Below, piece after piece: positions 1 through 8,420 of a stretch of 64,000 bases of DNA; position 1 is the stretch's first letter, and each line of letters opens with the position of its first letter. Below the pieces are notes generated by a model. That model was not told where the DNA came from, did no database searches, and saw only the letters and a list, made by a program, of their open reading frames with translations. Location of the stretch: the NCBI RefSeq assembly GCF_009363075.1, contig NZ_CP045293.1, positions 1,550,001 through 1,614,000 of the forward strand, given 5' to 3'. Origin of the DNA: Paenibacillus guangzhouensis. Its GTDB lineage: Bacteria; Bacillota; Bacilli; Paenibacillales; Paenibacillaceae. A program made the position numbers and the translations under genes.

Positions 1-96
1 TTTTCGTGTGTCTGGCAAAAATAGGCGCATCATTTTATCGTTCTTCATGAATTGATACTTTCCCAATTTCCCCATTTTATATTTTACTTTCTTCAT
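1..96 (-). CDS. Hypothetical protein, 5' end only
   Basis: The reverse strand has GGAGGT seven bases before an ATG at 96. The frame is open from there to the window edge (32 codons). The visible N-terminus is short, basic and methionine-rich, starting MKKVKYKMGKLGKYQF and continuing past a second Met-Met pair to PDTRK at the edge. No signal peptide or known motif is visible. The strong ribosome binding site is the main reason to call it. The product is not recognised; the rest of the gene lies outside the window. Confidence 0.6.
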   Translation of the reverse strand, partial: MKKVKYKMGKLGKYQFMKNDKMMRLFLPDTRK

Positions 97-467
97 ATGA
101 TCTACCTCCAATTGCTTCGCTGAAGTATGAATGCCATTTATGTCTCTAGCCCAAATTTGAATCTTGCTATACGCATGCATCTAAGCATGAATCGATCTCC
201 TATACTTAGGTATTCACAGACATAGAATTAAGCCTCCGCTCTGGACTGTGCGGATACCTATTTGTCTGCGTCTATAGGTAAAAGCCGCCGCTTTCTCATG
301 TAGTCCATATAAAATAAACGAATGACGCAGTATAGCATTGATCATATCCGGTGAGAAGTATCGGTCATGAATTCATACATGGATTCTAAACAAGGGACTG
401 ACAGGAGGTCATCGCGGATGCCTGGTAATTGGATACATTGTTTATAAATGTGACTACAAGTTAAAAC
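97..467. other. Intergenic region, no gene seen
   Basis: This is the gap between the divergent genes at 96 and 569. I find no coding frame with a ribosome binding site. Two short complementary pairs interleave: AGGTAT at 208-213 with ATACCT at 254-259, and CAGACA at 217-222 with TGTCTG at 263-268. They could form alternative hairpins or a pseudoknot in a transcript. This does not match an S-box or other riboswitch that I know. Confidence 0.4.
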
Positions 468-530
468 GAGTTATTTGACCTTTTGAATGAGTTATTTGCC
501 CGTTGCTGAACCGGGGTGGCGGAATATAAT
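468..530 (+). promoter_or_regulatory. Promoter with paired 13-base direct repeat (tau operon)
   Basis: GAGTTATTTGACC at 468-480 recurs with one change as GAGTTATTTGCCC at 489-501, exactly 21 bases (two helical turns) downstream. It is followed at once by a -35-like TTGCTG at 503-508 and a perfect TATAAT at 525-530, 16 bases apart. The first gene starts at 569. The phasing against the -35 fits an activator or regulator dimer site. The regulator is not in the window. Confidence 0.6.
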
Positions 531-568
531 AGTCTAATGCACACAGGCCGCGAAGGGAGGTAGGCAGA

Positions 569-1342
569 ATGCACAAGTCTTCGATGATCGTAACTCTTCT
601 TACGTTCGGCATTCTATTATGTGTATGGGCGTTTGTGACGGGGGAAGGGCTGATATCACCATTGTTTTTGCCCTCACCAGGAGAGGTGTGGCACACCTTT
701 CTTACGGTTGCCTTTGGTGAAGGCTATCAAGGGTCAAGTCTTTGGGGACATCTGGGTATCAGCATGCTCCGGATTCTTGTTGCTTTTGGCGTGGCCACAG
801 TGCTGGCAGTACCACTCGGGCTGTTATGCGGAGCCATTCCGCTTCTTCGCGCTGCAATTGCGCCAATCGTCCATTTTTATCGCCCCTTACCGCCACTCGC
901 CTATTATACGCTTCTGATTATTTGGTTCGGCATCGGTGAAGTGTCGAAGGTGTTGCTCTTATGTCTTGCCGGATTCGCGCCGATCTTTCTCGCATGTGTT
1001 GCTGCAGTGGAACGTCTTGATCCAGCGAAACTAACAGCCGCCAGAACCTTAGGAGCAACAGGGTGGAAATTGTTCATTTATATGATTCTTCCTTCCGCAT
1101 TGCCTGAGATTATCGTGGGGCTGCGGACGGCATTGGGGTTCATTTATACGACATTAGTTGCAGCCGAGATGGTCGCGGCGGGTTCGGGCGTCGGCTGGAT
1201 GGTTCTTGACGCGAGCAAGTTTTTGAATAGTGATGTGATGGTCGTCGGAATTGTGGCCATGGGGATTACCGGCATCCTGTTGGAAGCGGCCTTTCGTATG
1301 TTAGAACGTTGGTGGGTTCCGTGGAAAGGAAAGGGAGGGTAA
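569..1342 (+). CDS. tauC: ABC transporter permease, TauC/SsuC type
   Basis: This is an inner-membrane permease of the taurine/sulfonate/nitrate ABC family, 257 residues (family usual about 250-280). It has about six hydrophobic segments. The cytoplasmic coupling loop lies around residues 150-175 (ARTLGATGWKLFIYMILPSA), the typical EAA-type loop for contact with the ATPase. The start at 569 follows GGGAGG. It is the first gene of a compact operon with the binding protein (30 bases on) and the ATPase. No taurine dioxygenase or desulfonase lies nearby, so the substrate (sulfonate, nitrate-like or other small anion) is unproven. Confidence 0.85.
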   Translation: MHKSSMIVTLLTFGILLCVWAFVTGEGLISPLFLPSPGEVWHTFLTVAFGEGYQGSSLWGHLGISMLRILVAFGVATVLAVPLGLLCGAIPLLRAAIAPIVHFYRPLPPLAYYTLLIIWFGIGEVSKVLLLCLAGFAPIFLACVAAVERLDPAKLTAARTLGATGWKLFIYMILPSALPEIIVGLRTALGFIYTTLVAAEMVAAGSGVGWMVLDASKFLNSDVMVVGIVAMGITGILLEAAFRMLERWWVPWKGKGG

Positions 1343-1372
1343 GTCAAACTTCACCGAAGGGAGATAATTAGT

Positions 1373-2410
1373 TTGAAAATCTTTCGAGTTGCAGGGATCG
1401 GCCTCCTTATTGCGGCATTAACTTGGGTGTCCGTTGGTTGTGGCCTGTCCACCAAAGAAGTGAAGGAGGTCCGTATCGGTTTTCAGACCATTCCGAACAC
1501 GGAAGCGGTCGCGAAGGCCGAAGGGTGGCACGAACAGCAAATGAAGGGGGTCTCTGTGAAATGGTTGCCATTTGATTCCGGTCGGGATGTGAACAATGCC
1601 CTCGTCTCGAGCAGCATCGATATCGGCCTGCTCGGCTCTACATTGGTCGCTGCGGGTCTCTCGAAAGGTGTCGATTATAAGGTCATCTGGCTCGCTGACG
1701 TGATCGGGGCTAATGAAGCTTTAGCAGTAAAGAATACGAGCAATATCCGTGAAATGGCTGATCTGAAGGGGAAAACGATTGCCGTAACCTTCGGCTCTAC
1801 GACCCAATATTCGCTGCTTGGCGCGCTACAGCTTAATGGACTTAGTCCGAATGATGTTCATATTATTGATATGAAGCCTGCGGATATGCTCGCTGCTTGG
1901 AAGCGAGGCGATATTGATGGAGGCTACGTGTGGCAGCCAACGTTGCAGCAAATGGCCGACGATGGAGGGCATATTTTGGTCACCAGCGGCCAACTGGCGG
2001 AGCAAGGGATTGTCACAGCGGATGTGATAGTCGTACGCAAAGCATTTGCGCAGGAGCATCCGGAGCTGGTGAAGCTGTATTTGAAATCAATGATTCAAGC
2101 CGTCGAGCTTTATCGGGAACAGCCGGATCAAGCCATTCAAGCGACAGCTTCCCTATTCTCGATCAGCGAACAAGAGGCTGCCACCATGATGAATCAGCTG
2201 ATCTGGTTATCGGGTACGGAACAGCTGTCCGAATCTTATCTCGGAACGTCTGATCATGCCGGGCAATTCGCGAATGTTCTCGCAGATACCGCTAAATTTT
2301 TGAAGGATCAGCATCTTATTGATACATTGCCTTCCATATCGGTTTTCCAACAGGCGATTGCAACTAAGTCTTTGAAGGAAGCAGATCAAGATGCCGGGAC
2401 TGCCCAATGA
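1373..2410 (+). CDS. tauA: ABC substrate-binding lipoprotein, TauA type
   Basis: A lipoprotein signal with lipobox SVGC near residue 23 should anchor this binding protein to the outer face of the membrane. After the signal it follows the TauA pattern: RIGFQTIPNTEAVAKAEGW, then FDSGRDVNNALVSSSIDIGLLGS, then an EALAVKN strand and a LKGKTIAVTFGSTTQYSLL segment. These form the two-lobed anion-binding fold. Length is 345 residues. The start is TTG at 1373, about nine bases after GGGAGAT. The stop overlaps the ATPase start as ATGA, which implies translational coupling. TauA is the closest family I recognise; the ligand is inferred only. Confidence 0.85.
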   Translation: MKIFRVAGIGLLIAALTWVSVGCGLSTKEVKEVRIGFQTIPNTEAVAKAEGWHEQQMKGVSVKWLPFDSGRDVNNALVSSSIDIGLLGSTLVAAGLSKGVDYKVIWLADVIGANEALAVKNTSNIREMADLKGKTIAVTFGSTTQYSLLGALQLNGLSPNDVHIIDMKPADMLAAWKRGDIDGGYVWQPTLQQMADDGGHILVTSGQLAEQGIVTADVIVVRKAFAQEHPELVKLYLKSMIQAVELYREQPDQAIQATASLFSISEQEAATMMNQLIWLSGTEQLSESYLGTSDHAGQFANVLADTAKFLKDQHLIDTLPSISVFQQAIATKSLKEADQDAGTAQ

Positions 2411-3156
2411 ACCTGGTCAAATTGGAAAACGTCAGTCTTGCATATGAAAAGGGAACTTCACGCGTATCTGTATTGAGGGACATCGATGTATCCGTTGCGG
2501 AGGGGGAGTTTATAACGATTGTTGGGCCTTCCGGCTGCGGGAAAAGTAGTCTCCTCGCTCTGCTGGCTGGGACATTGCGCCCTAGCTCAGGTCAGGTGCT
2601 CTATAAAAATATACCTATTGTCGGGACTGATCCGCAGCGTGGGATCCTTCTGCAGCAGGCAGCTCTATTTCCTTGGTTATCTGCCCTTCGAAATGTAGCA
2701 TATGGCTTACATATGCAGGGCGTTGCCAAGACGGAGCGGCTGAAGCAGGCCTCAGTTTGGTTAAGTCGAGTAGGTCTTGAAGCGTTCGCGAACCGCTACC
2801 CCTACGAACTCTCCGGTGGCATGAAGCAGCGTGTCGCCCTTGCCCGTACCCTCATCACAAACCCGGAGCTCATTTTGATGGATGAACCGTTAGGAGCGCT
2901 TGATGCATTTACGAAACGTAAGATGCATGAACTGTTTGCGAAGGTCTGGCGCGAGACAGGGAAGACCTTCATCATGGTCACGCATGACGTAGAGGAAGCT
3001 GTAAAGCTCGGTACACGGATGATCGTCATGTGTCCCCGTCCAGGCAGGATTATGGAGCAGTTTATGTTAGAAGGCAACCGCGTGGACGCATGGGCTAATG
3101 AGGCGGAGCCTTCGATCGTGCAAAAGGTGTACGATTTACTGCGTTATGATGAGTAA
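2407..3156 (+). CDS. tauB: ABC transporter ATP-binding protein, TauB/SsuB type
   Basis: This is the ATPase of the importer encoded at 569-2410, 249 residues. Visible motifs in order are Walker A GPSGCGKSS near residue 42, a Q-loop with FPWL, the ABC signature LSGGMKQR near 137, Walker B LILMDEP, and the H-loop in MVTHDVEEA. The C-terminal half carries the PRPGR segment usual in nitrate/sulfonate ATPases. ATG overlaps the tauA stop. It should act at the cytoplasmic face, bound to the 569 permease. Confidence 0.9.
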   Translation: MNLVKLENVSLAYEKGTSRVSVLRDIDVSVAEGEFITIVGPSGCGKSSLLALLAGTLRPSSGQVLYKNIPIVGTDPQRGILLQQAALFPWLSALRNVAYGLHMQGVAKTERLKQASVWLSRVGLEAFANRYPYELSGGMKQRVALARTLITNPELILMDEPLGALDAFTKRKMHELFAKVWRETGKTFIMVTHDVEEAVKLGTRMIVMCPRPGRIMEQFMLEGNRVDAWANEAEPSIVQKVYDLLRYDE

Positions 3157-3178
3157 AACAAGAAGGGATTCGATCATC

Positions 3179-3967
3179 ATGGAGACGGTTAACCAAAAGC
3201 TTGCCCGCTTATCCAAATGGAAGCTACATCAGTTTTATGCTCGTTATCCTCATATTGCCCCTTATTTGCCTCCAGCTGCTAGGCTATCTCAACCATCGCT
3301 AAACCGATTTCTGGATCTCTATCGTCGTGGCGTATACATCAAGGCCAATCGGGTCCATACGGGAAAAGGTGTCATTAAAGCTTGGAAAATGGGGAAGGGA
3401 TATCGCTTCGTCATCGTGAAAGGCGACGTCCAGCATGCTGCTTCGGTCAAGGATCTGCATTCCCAAATCGTCCGTTTTATGCCGAACCGATCGTTTCTCG
3501 TGCAAAAGGCTATCGATTTGGCGACCGTGAGCGGACGAAGCTTCGATATTCGCGTGATGATGATGCGCGACGGTCACCGCAATTGGAATTATGCCGGCAT
3601 GGTCGCAAAAGTAAACGGAACAGGAAGTATCGTATCTAACGTGCGTCGTGGCGGCGGGTATGTGATGACAGTCGAGCAAGCGCTGCGGCAATCTTTGAAA
3701 TGCAGCACGCAGCGCATCGAGAGCATTAAAAAAACACTTATTCAATTGAGCCGCGATATCATGTCGGCTTCAGAGAGCTATCCGTTTTTTTCCTATCAAT
3801 GTGGAATCGATCTCGCGGTCGACAAACAGGGCAAGGTATGGGTCATCGAGGTCAATCTCCATAATCCATCGCACAGCTTGTTCAATCGACTTCAAGACAA
3901 GACGTTTTTTCGAACGATTCGAAGGCTGCACCGGGCGTACAGAAGGAATAACAAACGAGTGATTTAA
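3179..3967 (+). CDS. YheC/YheD-type ATP-grasp protein
   Basis: This protein resembles the endospore-coat-associated YheC/YheD ATP-grasp family of Bacillales. Visible parts are FLDLYRRGVYIKANRVHTGKG near the N-terminus, a VQKAIDL strand, the arginine segment GRSFDIRVMMMRDG, and a C-terminal metal-binding strand ending VIEVNLHNPSHSLF. The ATG at 3179 has AAGAAGGGA ten bases upstream and gives 262 residues. An earlier in-frame ATG at 3098 lies inside tauB and is less likely. The gene sits 22 bases after tauB, so it is probably co-transcribed. That is odd for a spore-coat family member, and its substrate is unknown. Confidence 0.7.
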   Translation: METVNQKLARLSKWKLHQFYARYPHIAPYLPPAARLSQPSLNRFLDLYRRGVYIKANRVHTGKGVIKAWKMGKGYRFVIVKGDVQHAASVKDLHSQIVRFMPNRSFLVQKAIDLATVSGRSFDIRVMMMRDGHRNWNYAGMVAKVNGTGSIVSNVRRGGGYVMTVEQALRQSLKCSTQRIESIKKTLIQLSRDIMSASESYPFFSYQCGIDLAVDKQGKVWVIEVNLHNPSHSLFNRLQDKTFFRTIRRLHRAYRRNNKRVI

Positions 3968-4338
3968 AGAGTAAGTAAGCGTACTTCTTACTCAAGAGGA
4001 ATCCGAAACAATGTTTTTCTTACTGCATCGTGTTAGACGCATAGAAAGAAAGAAGATGGTATAGAGCCAGATCTGCTTTCTTTCTATTGCTATTTCACAG
4101 GATAATAATTGTCCTTCGAACACGGTGATATACTCTTCTGTACCATCTTTATAGGGATCTGAGCACTTTTACCTGGAGCTTGTTCGGCTTGCTTTTTCAA
4201 TCGATTTCCTTATTGAGAATGTAGCAGCTTGCTAGCATCTGTGTCCAAGTTCAATGGTTTATGCTAGTCTATAAGGGATAAGCTTGAACGAAAAAAAGTT
4301 TTCGAAAAAGCGGTCGATCAAGAAAGGGAAATATAAAT
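3968..4338 (+). promoter_or_regulatory. Leader region with hairpins before the translational GTPase gene
   Basis: This 371-base gap has no convincing gene. It holds GAGTAAG/CTTACTC soon after the preceding stop. A perfect 10-bp inverted repeat AGAAAGAAAG (4043-4052) / CTTTCTTTCT (4076-4085) follows. A TAGCA/TGCTA hairpin lies near 4222-4236, and CGAAAA/TTTTCG near 4289-4305 is just ahead of the ribosome binding site. Long structured leaders are known before tet(M)-class genes, where they act by attenuation. I see no clear leader peptide here. Confidence 0.4.
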
Positions 4339-6318
4339 ATGGACACAGCAGCTATAGAAGTATTTACAAGTGGACAACGACGCAACGTCGGCATTTTCGC
4401 GCATGTGGATGCGGGAAAGACGACAACGACGGAGCATATGTTATATGAGAGTGGTCGGATCCGATCCTTAGGCAGTGTGGATGCGGGCACAGCTATGACG
4501 GATTCGATGGATATTGAGAAAGAACGGGGGATTTCGGTTCGAGCTGCGATGACTTCTTTTCAATGGAAAGGGCAATCTGTGAATCTCGTGGACACCCCGG
4601 GACATGTAGATTTTCTATCCGAAGTAGAACGATCTTTGCGTGTCATGGACGGAGCTGTGCTGATTATTTCCGCTGTCGAAGCCGTGCAGGCTCAGACGGA
4701 GGTGATCTGGAACGCGCTTCGCAAGCTGCGGATTCCAACACTTATTTTCGTGAACAAAATGGATCGAATTGGAGCGGATGCAGCGTCTGTGATGGATGGT
4801 ATTCATAAATATTTGTCTGCTGATATGATCCCGTTTCAAGTGCCCATCGGTGTCGAACAAGATTTCCGGGGAGCAGAAAATGTATGGGTGAACGGAGATG
4901 AGTCGGTCTATGAATTCCTTGCGGAGCGGGACGAGGACTTGCTTCAGCGTTATTTGAACGGTGACACGATCAAGCTGTCCGATTGGAAACAGCATGCGAT
5001 CGATATGTCGCAGCGGGCGGAGATCTTCCCGCTCTTCTACGGTGCGGCAGGCAAGGGTATTGGTGTAACGGCAGTTATGGATGCCATGGTTGAATATTTG
5101 CCCGCAGCGCAGGGGGATACAGAAGCGCCATTGTCAGGGATTGTATTCAAAATCGAACGTGATAAGACGATGGGGCGGATGGCATATATTCGTCTATATG
5201 AAGGCGTCATGCGGAATCGGGATATGATCTATAATCATACACAGCAATTAGCAGAGAAGATTACGCAAATCCGGAAAGTAGACGGTGGCCGATCAGAGGA
5301 TATCGGCGTTCTGCAAGCCGGAGATATTGCCGCTGTCTGCGGGATGACGCAGGTTCGGATCGGGGATGTGTTGGGTCGACCGGACGCGATTCCGGATGAA
5401 GCGAGGCTCGCTGTACCGCTCTTGACGGTGCAAGCGCATTGGGTGAATGAAGCGGAATATCCGAGGGTTGTTCAAGCGATGCAAGAGCTGTCTGATGAGG
5501 ATCCGCTGCTTGACGTGCAATGGATGCAGGATGAGCGGGAGCTCCACGTGAAAGTGATGGGCCCTATTCAGCTGGAGATTCTGACAAATATGCTGGCTAA
5601 TCGGTATGGGCTGCAAGTTCGATTCGGACAACCCTCCGTCATCTATAAAGAAACGCCAGCACAAGCCGGGGAAGGGTATATCGCCTATACGATGCCGAAG
5701 CCATGTTGGGCGATTCTCCGCTTCAGGATTGAGCCGGGGCCGCGCGGCAGCGGCCTGTACTATGAGGCCGATGTTCGAACGGAGAAGCTGCTCCTCCAGT
5801 ATCAGAATGAAGTGGCACGAAGAGTTCCCGAAGCGCTCCAGCAAGGATTGTATGGTTGGGAAGTTACGGATTTGAGGGTGAAGCTGATCGATGGTGAGCA
5901 CCATGTATGGCATACGCATCCGCTTGATTTCGCTGTAGCGACGCCTATGGGTATAATGGATGGATTGGCCAATGTAGGGACGCAATTGCTGGAGCCGATT
6001 TTACAGTTCCGCATTGTCGTACCGGAGGAGTTCGGTGGGCGTGTCATGAATGACCTTATTTTGATGCGAGGAACATTTGACCCTCCAAACCTGCATGGAG
6101 ACCGGATGGTCATTGAAGGTCGGGTGCCTGTAGCTACATCCCTAGATTACCCTATGGAGCTGGGTTCCTTGACGAAGGGGCGAGGAACGATTGCAACCTT
6201 TTTCGATGGATACGAGGTTTGTCCACCTGATGTAAAGTCGGAGCGCCAGCGGCGCGGCGTGAATCCGTTGGATCAATCGAAGTACATTCTTAGTGTGAGA
6301 AAGGCTTTGCAGGGGTAG
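4339..6318 (+). CDS. TetM/OtrA-like ribosomal-protection GTPase
   Basis: This 659-residue EF-G-like GTPase (family usual 640-660) should bind the ribosome and remove tetracycline-type or other A-site ligands. The G domain is complete: P-loop AHVDAGKT at residues 21-28, switch I region with EKERGISVRAAMTSFQW, DTPGHVDF, and VNKMDR. Pairs such as TSFQW and VQAQTEVIWNALRK match ribosomal protection proteins rather than housekeeping EF-G. The C-terminus ends RRGVNPLDQSKYILSVRKAL, like the OtrA branch. The start has AAAGGGA upstream. It is a single gene closed by a strong terminator. Whether it gives tetracycline resistance or is a generic ribosome-rescue paralogue cannot be told from sequence. Confidence 0.8.
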   Translation: MDTAAIEVFTSGQRRNVGIFAHVDAGKTTTTEHMLYESGRIRSLGSVDAGTAMTDSMDIEKERGISVRAAMTSFQWKGQSVNLVDTPGHVDFLSEVERSLRVMDGAVLIISAVEAVQAQTEVIWNALRKLRIPTLIFVNKMDRIGADAASVMDGIHKYLSADMIPFQVPIGVEQDFRGAENVWVNGDESVYEFLAERDEDLLQRYLNGDTIKLSDWKQHAIDMSQRAEIFPLFYGAAGKGIGVTAVMDAMVEYLPAAQGDTEAPLSGIVFKIERDKTMGRMAYIRLYEGVMRNRDMIYNHTQQLAEKITQIRKVDGGRSEDIGVLQAGDIAAVCGMTQVRIGDVLGRPDAIPDEARLAVPLLTVQAHWVNEAEYPRVVQAMQELSDEDPLLDVQWMQDERELHVKVMGPIQLEILTNMLANRYGLQVRFGQPSVIYKETPAQAGEGYIAYTMPKPCWAILRFRIEPGPRGSGLYYEADVRTEKLLLQYQNEVARRVPEALQQGLYGWEVTDLRVKLIDGEHHVWHTHPLDFAVATPMGIMDGLANVGTQLLEPILQFRIVVPEEFGGRVMNDLILMRGTFDPPNLHGDRMVIEGRVPVATSLDYPMELGSLTKGRGTIATFFDGYEVCPPDVKSERQRRGVNPLDQSKYILSVRKALQG

Positions 6319-6352
6319 CTTAATCCTAAGAATAGATGTAGAAGAGAAGGGT

Positions 6353-6385
6353 AACGGCAGCCATTCATTTGGCTGCCGTTTTCTA
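6353..6385 (+). terminator. Rho-independent terminator
   Basis: A perfect 10-bp stem AACGGCAGCC / GGCTGCCGTT with an 8-base loop is followed by TTTCT. It lies between the convergent GTPase and PhyH genes and could serve both. Confidence 0.85.
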
Positions 6386-6413
6386 TATTACTGTGTAGTA
6401 ATTTGTAGGTAGC

Positions 6414-7247
6414 TTATGAGCTGTACACGAGCGGGTTCAGTGGGCTGGAGGCGATTTCGCCGGGCTTTTGGCCAGGTAGCCAGGATTCGAGATCGCTACG
6501 TCGGGCATTGCTGTCTGGATCAGCGATAGGCGTTCCATCCGCCATGTAAATGATGGTCATGACTTCCCTCATCGAATTCGTCGGGTTGCCTGGCGCAGAG
6601 TGGAGTGTCCATCCGGCATGAAAAGTTGCATCGCCTGAGGCCATGGCGCCATACGTTATTTTTTCAAACCCTTTACCATCGATATACTGGCTTAGCGTGC
6701 GGTGTGATTCATCGGAAATGACCATTTTGTTGATATAACCCACTTTATGTGAGCCTGAGGCAAATGTCATTGATCCGACTTGCTCGGAAATCGGCACAAG
6801 CGGCATCCACATCGTGATTGTTTTGTCCGTATCGAGCGGCCAGTAAATTTGGTCCTGGTGCCACGGCGTATGTCCGCCGCCGGGCTCTTTGAACAACGCC
6901 TGATCGTGATAAATACGCACGGCTTCTACGCCCATCAGGTCCGCCGCGATTTTGGCAAAACGTTTCGCTAACACAAACCGCCGGACGGCCTCGCTCTTTT
7001 GCCATAAGTTGCTAATTTGAATAAAAGCCTTGCCATATGTGTCTCGTTCTGCAACGGGTTTGTCGTGGTAATTCAGTTCCTTTACCAAATTGGCGATTAC
7101 TGGTCCGTATCCCTCAATTTCGTCTTGCGTCGCAACTTGGCGGAGAAGGATATGACCATTATCTTGATAGCCTGCAATTTCTTCGGAGGTTAAGATATAC
7201 GAAGTTTCCAATGCCGGTAGATTGTTAATCTGTTCATTTAGACTCAT
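6414..7247 (-). CDS. Phytanoyl-CoA dioxygenase (PhyH) family protein
   Basis: This is a predicted Fe(II)/2-oxoglutarate-dependent oxygenase of 277 residues, cytoplasmic. The metal triad is visible as H130-Q-D132 in HTPWHQDQIYW, with the distal His most likely H216 in WTLHSAPGN. The double-stranded beta-helix core continues with TITMWMPLVPISEQVGSM. Proteins of this size in Bacillales oxidise small metabolites (ectoine hydroxylase-like or unknown substrates). The start has GAGGAG nine bases upstream. It is divergent from an AraC regulator gene at 7417, a common pairing that suggests direct control. The substrate is unknown. Confidence 0.8.
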   Translation of the reverse strand: MSLNEQINNLPALETSYILTSEEIAGYQDNGHILLRQVATQDEIEGYGPVIANLVKELNYHDKPVAERDTYGKAFIQISNLWQKSEAVRRFVLAKRFAKIAADLMGVEAVRIYHDQALFKEPGGGHTPWHQDQIYWPLDTDKTITMWMPLVPISEQVGSMTFASGSHKVGYINKMVISDESHRTLSQYIDGKGFEKITYGAMASGDATFHAGWTLHSAPGNPTNSMREVMTIIYMADGTPIADPDSNARRSDLESWLPGQKPGEIASSPLNPLVYSS

Positions 7248-7416
7248 ATTTTGTTACTCCTCTACTTATAGTGAGATTCCTCATCGTTTCACGGCTATTT
7301 TATCTTTAATCCTGGAAAAATGCTTTGTCAAAACCTCTTCAATCATTTATCCAAAACAACTGTTAATTTGCTATAGTAAGACTATGAACTTTGGTGAAAA
7401 AGGACGGTCTATATTC

Positions 7417-8292
7417 ATGCAGACGTTAATGGAGATCATGGAAAAACACCCGATTGTGCCTTTTATACGTGAGAGCGACTTAGCTGTAAGACGACCGTGG
7501 AACAGTCCGGAGCGCCGTTTGCTAGATTACTTAATGGTGTATGTCCAAAAGGGGCAATGCGCATTTACAGTTAACGGGGAGCGACAACTTTTCAATCCGG
7601 GTGAGTTTTGCCTGATTCAACCGGGAAGTTTGACAGAACTAGAGGGTCTAACGGATACAGAAACGCCGTTTGCGCATTTGGATATTTTCTACAAGCCAGG
7701 ACGGGAGAAAAGCTTTCCTACAAGACCAGGTCAGATCGATCTAACACCTTATCAGGAGTTGATGCAGCCGTCTCTAAATGAACTATACGATATCGAGATT
7801 CCCGTCCGGCTCCGGTTTCGCAATCCGAACAAAATGGCCGAAATGATGCTGAGAATGATTAGTCTATGGCAGCAGCGGGATCCGCTTTCTCAAATAAAAG
7901 CGCAGCATACGGCGACAGAAATTTTTATCGCAATCTTGGATAATCATGCACAGCTTCATCGCCCTGGAAGAGAGCATACGCAGGACTTATCGTGGATGCA
8001 TTCCTACTTGTCATTTCATCTTGGGGAGACATTGTCTATCGGGGATATGGCGCGGCGCGCGAGCCTATCGCCCTCTCGGTTCAGCGCCGTGTTCAAAGAG
8101 CAGTTCGGAATGGCGCCTCATCAGTATTTACTTAACATGCGCGTGGAACACGCTAAAGAATTGCTGGAAGTAACGACGCTGTCGCAGGAAGAGATCGCAT
8201 CATATTGTGGATTCGCGAATATCCATCATTTTTCGAAAGTGTTCAGGAAGCGTACAGGCAGGTCCCCTGGTGGGTGGCGTCAAAAACATTAA
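7417..8292 (+). CDS. AraC family transcriptional regulator
   Basis: This 291-residue regulator has an N-terminal cupin-type sensing half (LFNPGEFCLIQPGS, residues about 50-75) and a C-terminal AraC DNA-binding domain with two helix-turn-helix units. These are LSIGDMARRASLSPSRFSAVF and SQEEIASYCGFANIHHFSKVF, the second ending in the usual G-x-SP-x-x-W-R. The ATG at 7417 has AAAGGA about 12 bases upstream; 7384 is an alternative start with a poorer site. It probably controls the divergent PhyH gene. It is not part of the carbohydrate operon that follows, which has its own GntR regulator. Confidence 0.85.
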   Translation: MQTLMEIMEKHPIVPFIRESDLAVRRPWNSPERRLLDYLMVYVQKGQCAFTVNGERQLFNPGEFCLIQPGSLTELEGLTDTETPFAHLDIFYKPGREKSFPTRPGQIDLTPYQELMQPSLNELYDIEIPVRLRFRNPNKMAEMMLRMISLWQQRDPLSQIKAQHTATEIFIAILDNHAQLHRPGREHTQDLSWMHSYLSFHLGETLSIGDMARRASLSPSRFSAVFKEQFGMAPHQYLLNMRVEHAKELLEVTTLSQEEIASYCGFANIHHFSKVFRKRTGRSPGGWRQKH

Positions 8293-8300
8293 TCGAGTTG

Positions 8301-8310
8301 GGGGGGGGGC
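8301..8310. repeat. Ten-G homopolymer
   Basis: A run of ten G lies nine bases after the AraC stop, followed by CGCC. It could cause slippage or be a base-calling problem. It lies outside any coding frame, so phase variation of a protein is not implied. Confidence 0.7.
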
Positions 8311-8371
8311 GCCTTTTCCGAAAACTACCGATTGTAGGATGGATTTCCCAAAACTAACGAACATTTCATAT

Positions 8372-8383
8372 ATGATACATGAT
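8372..8383. promoter_or_regulatory. Candidate GntR operator upstream of its own gene
   Basis: ATGATACATGAT matches ATCATACACGAT, the core of the large inverted repeat at 9094-9145, at 10 of 12 positions. It lies 38 bases before the GntR start codon. It is proposed as an autoregulatory site. Confidence 0.45.
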
Positions 8384-8420
8384 ATACTCTGGGTATGTCG
8401 TATAAATGGAGATGAGCCCT

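Noticed and set aside
200-300. Riboswitch upstream of the tau-type operon
   Set aside because: The interleaved complementary pairs do not match S-box, T-box or other consensus elements I can recall.
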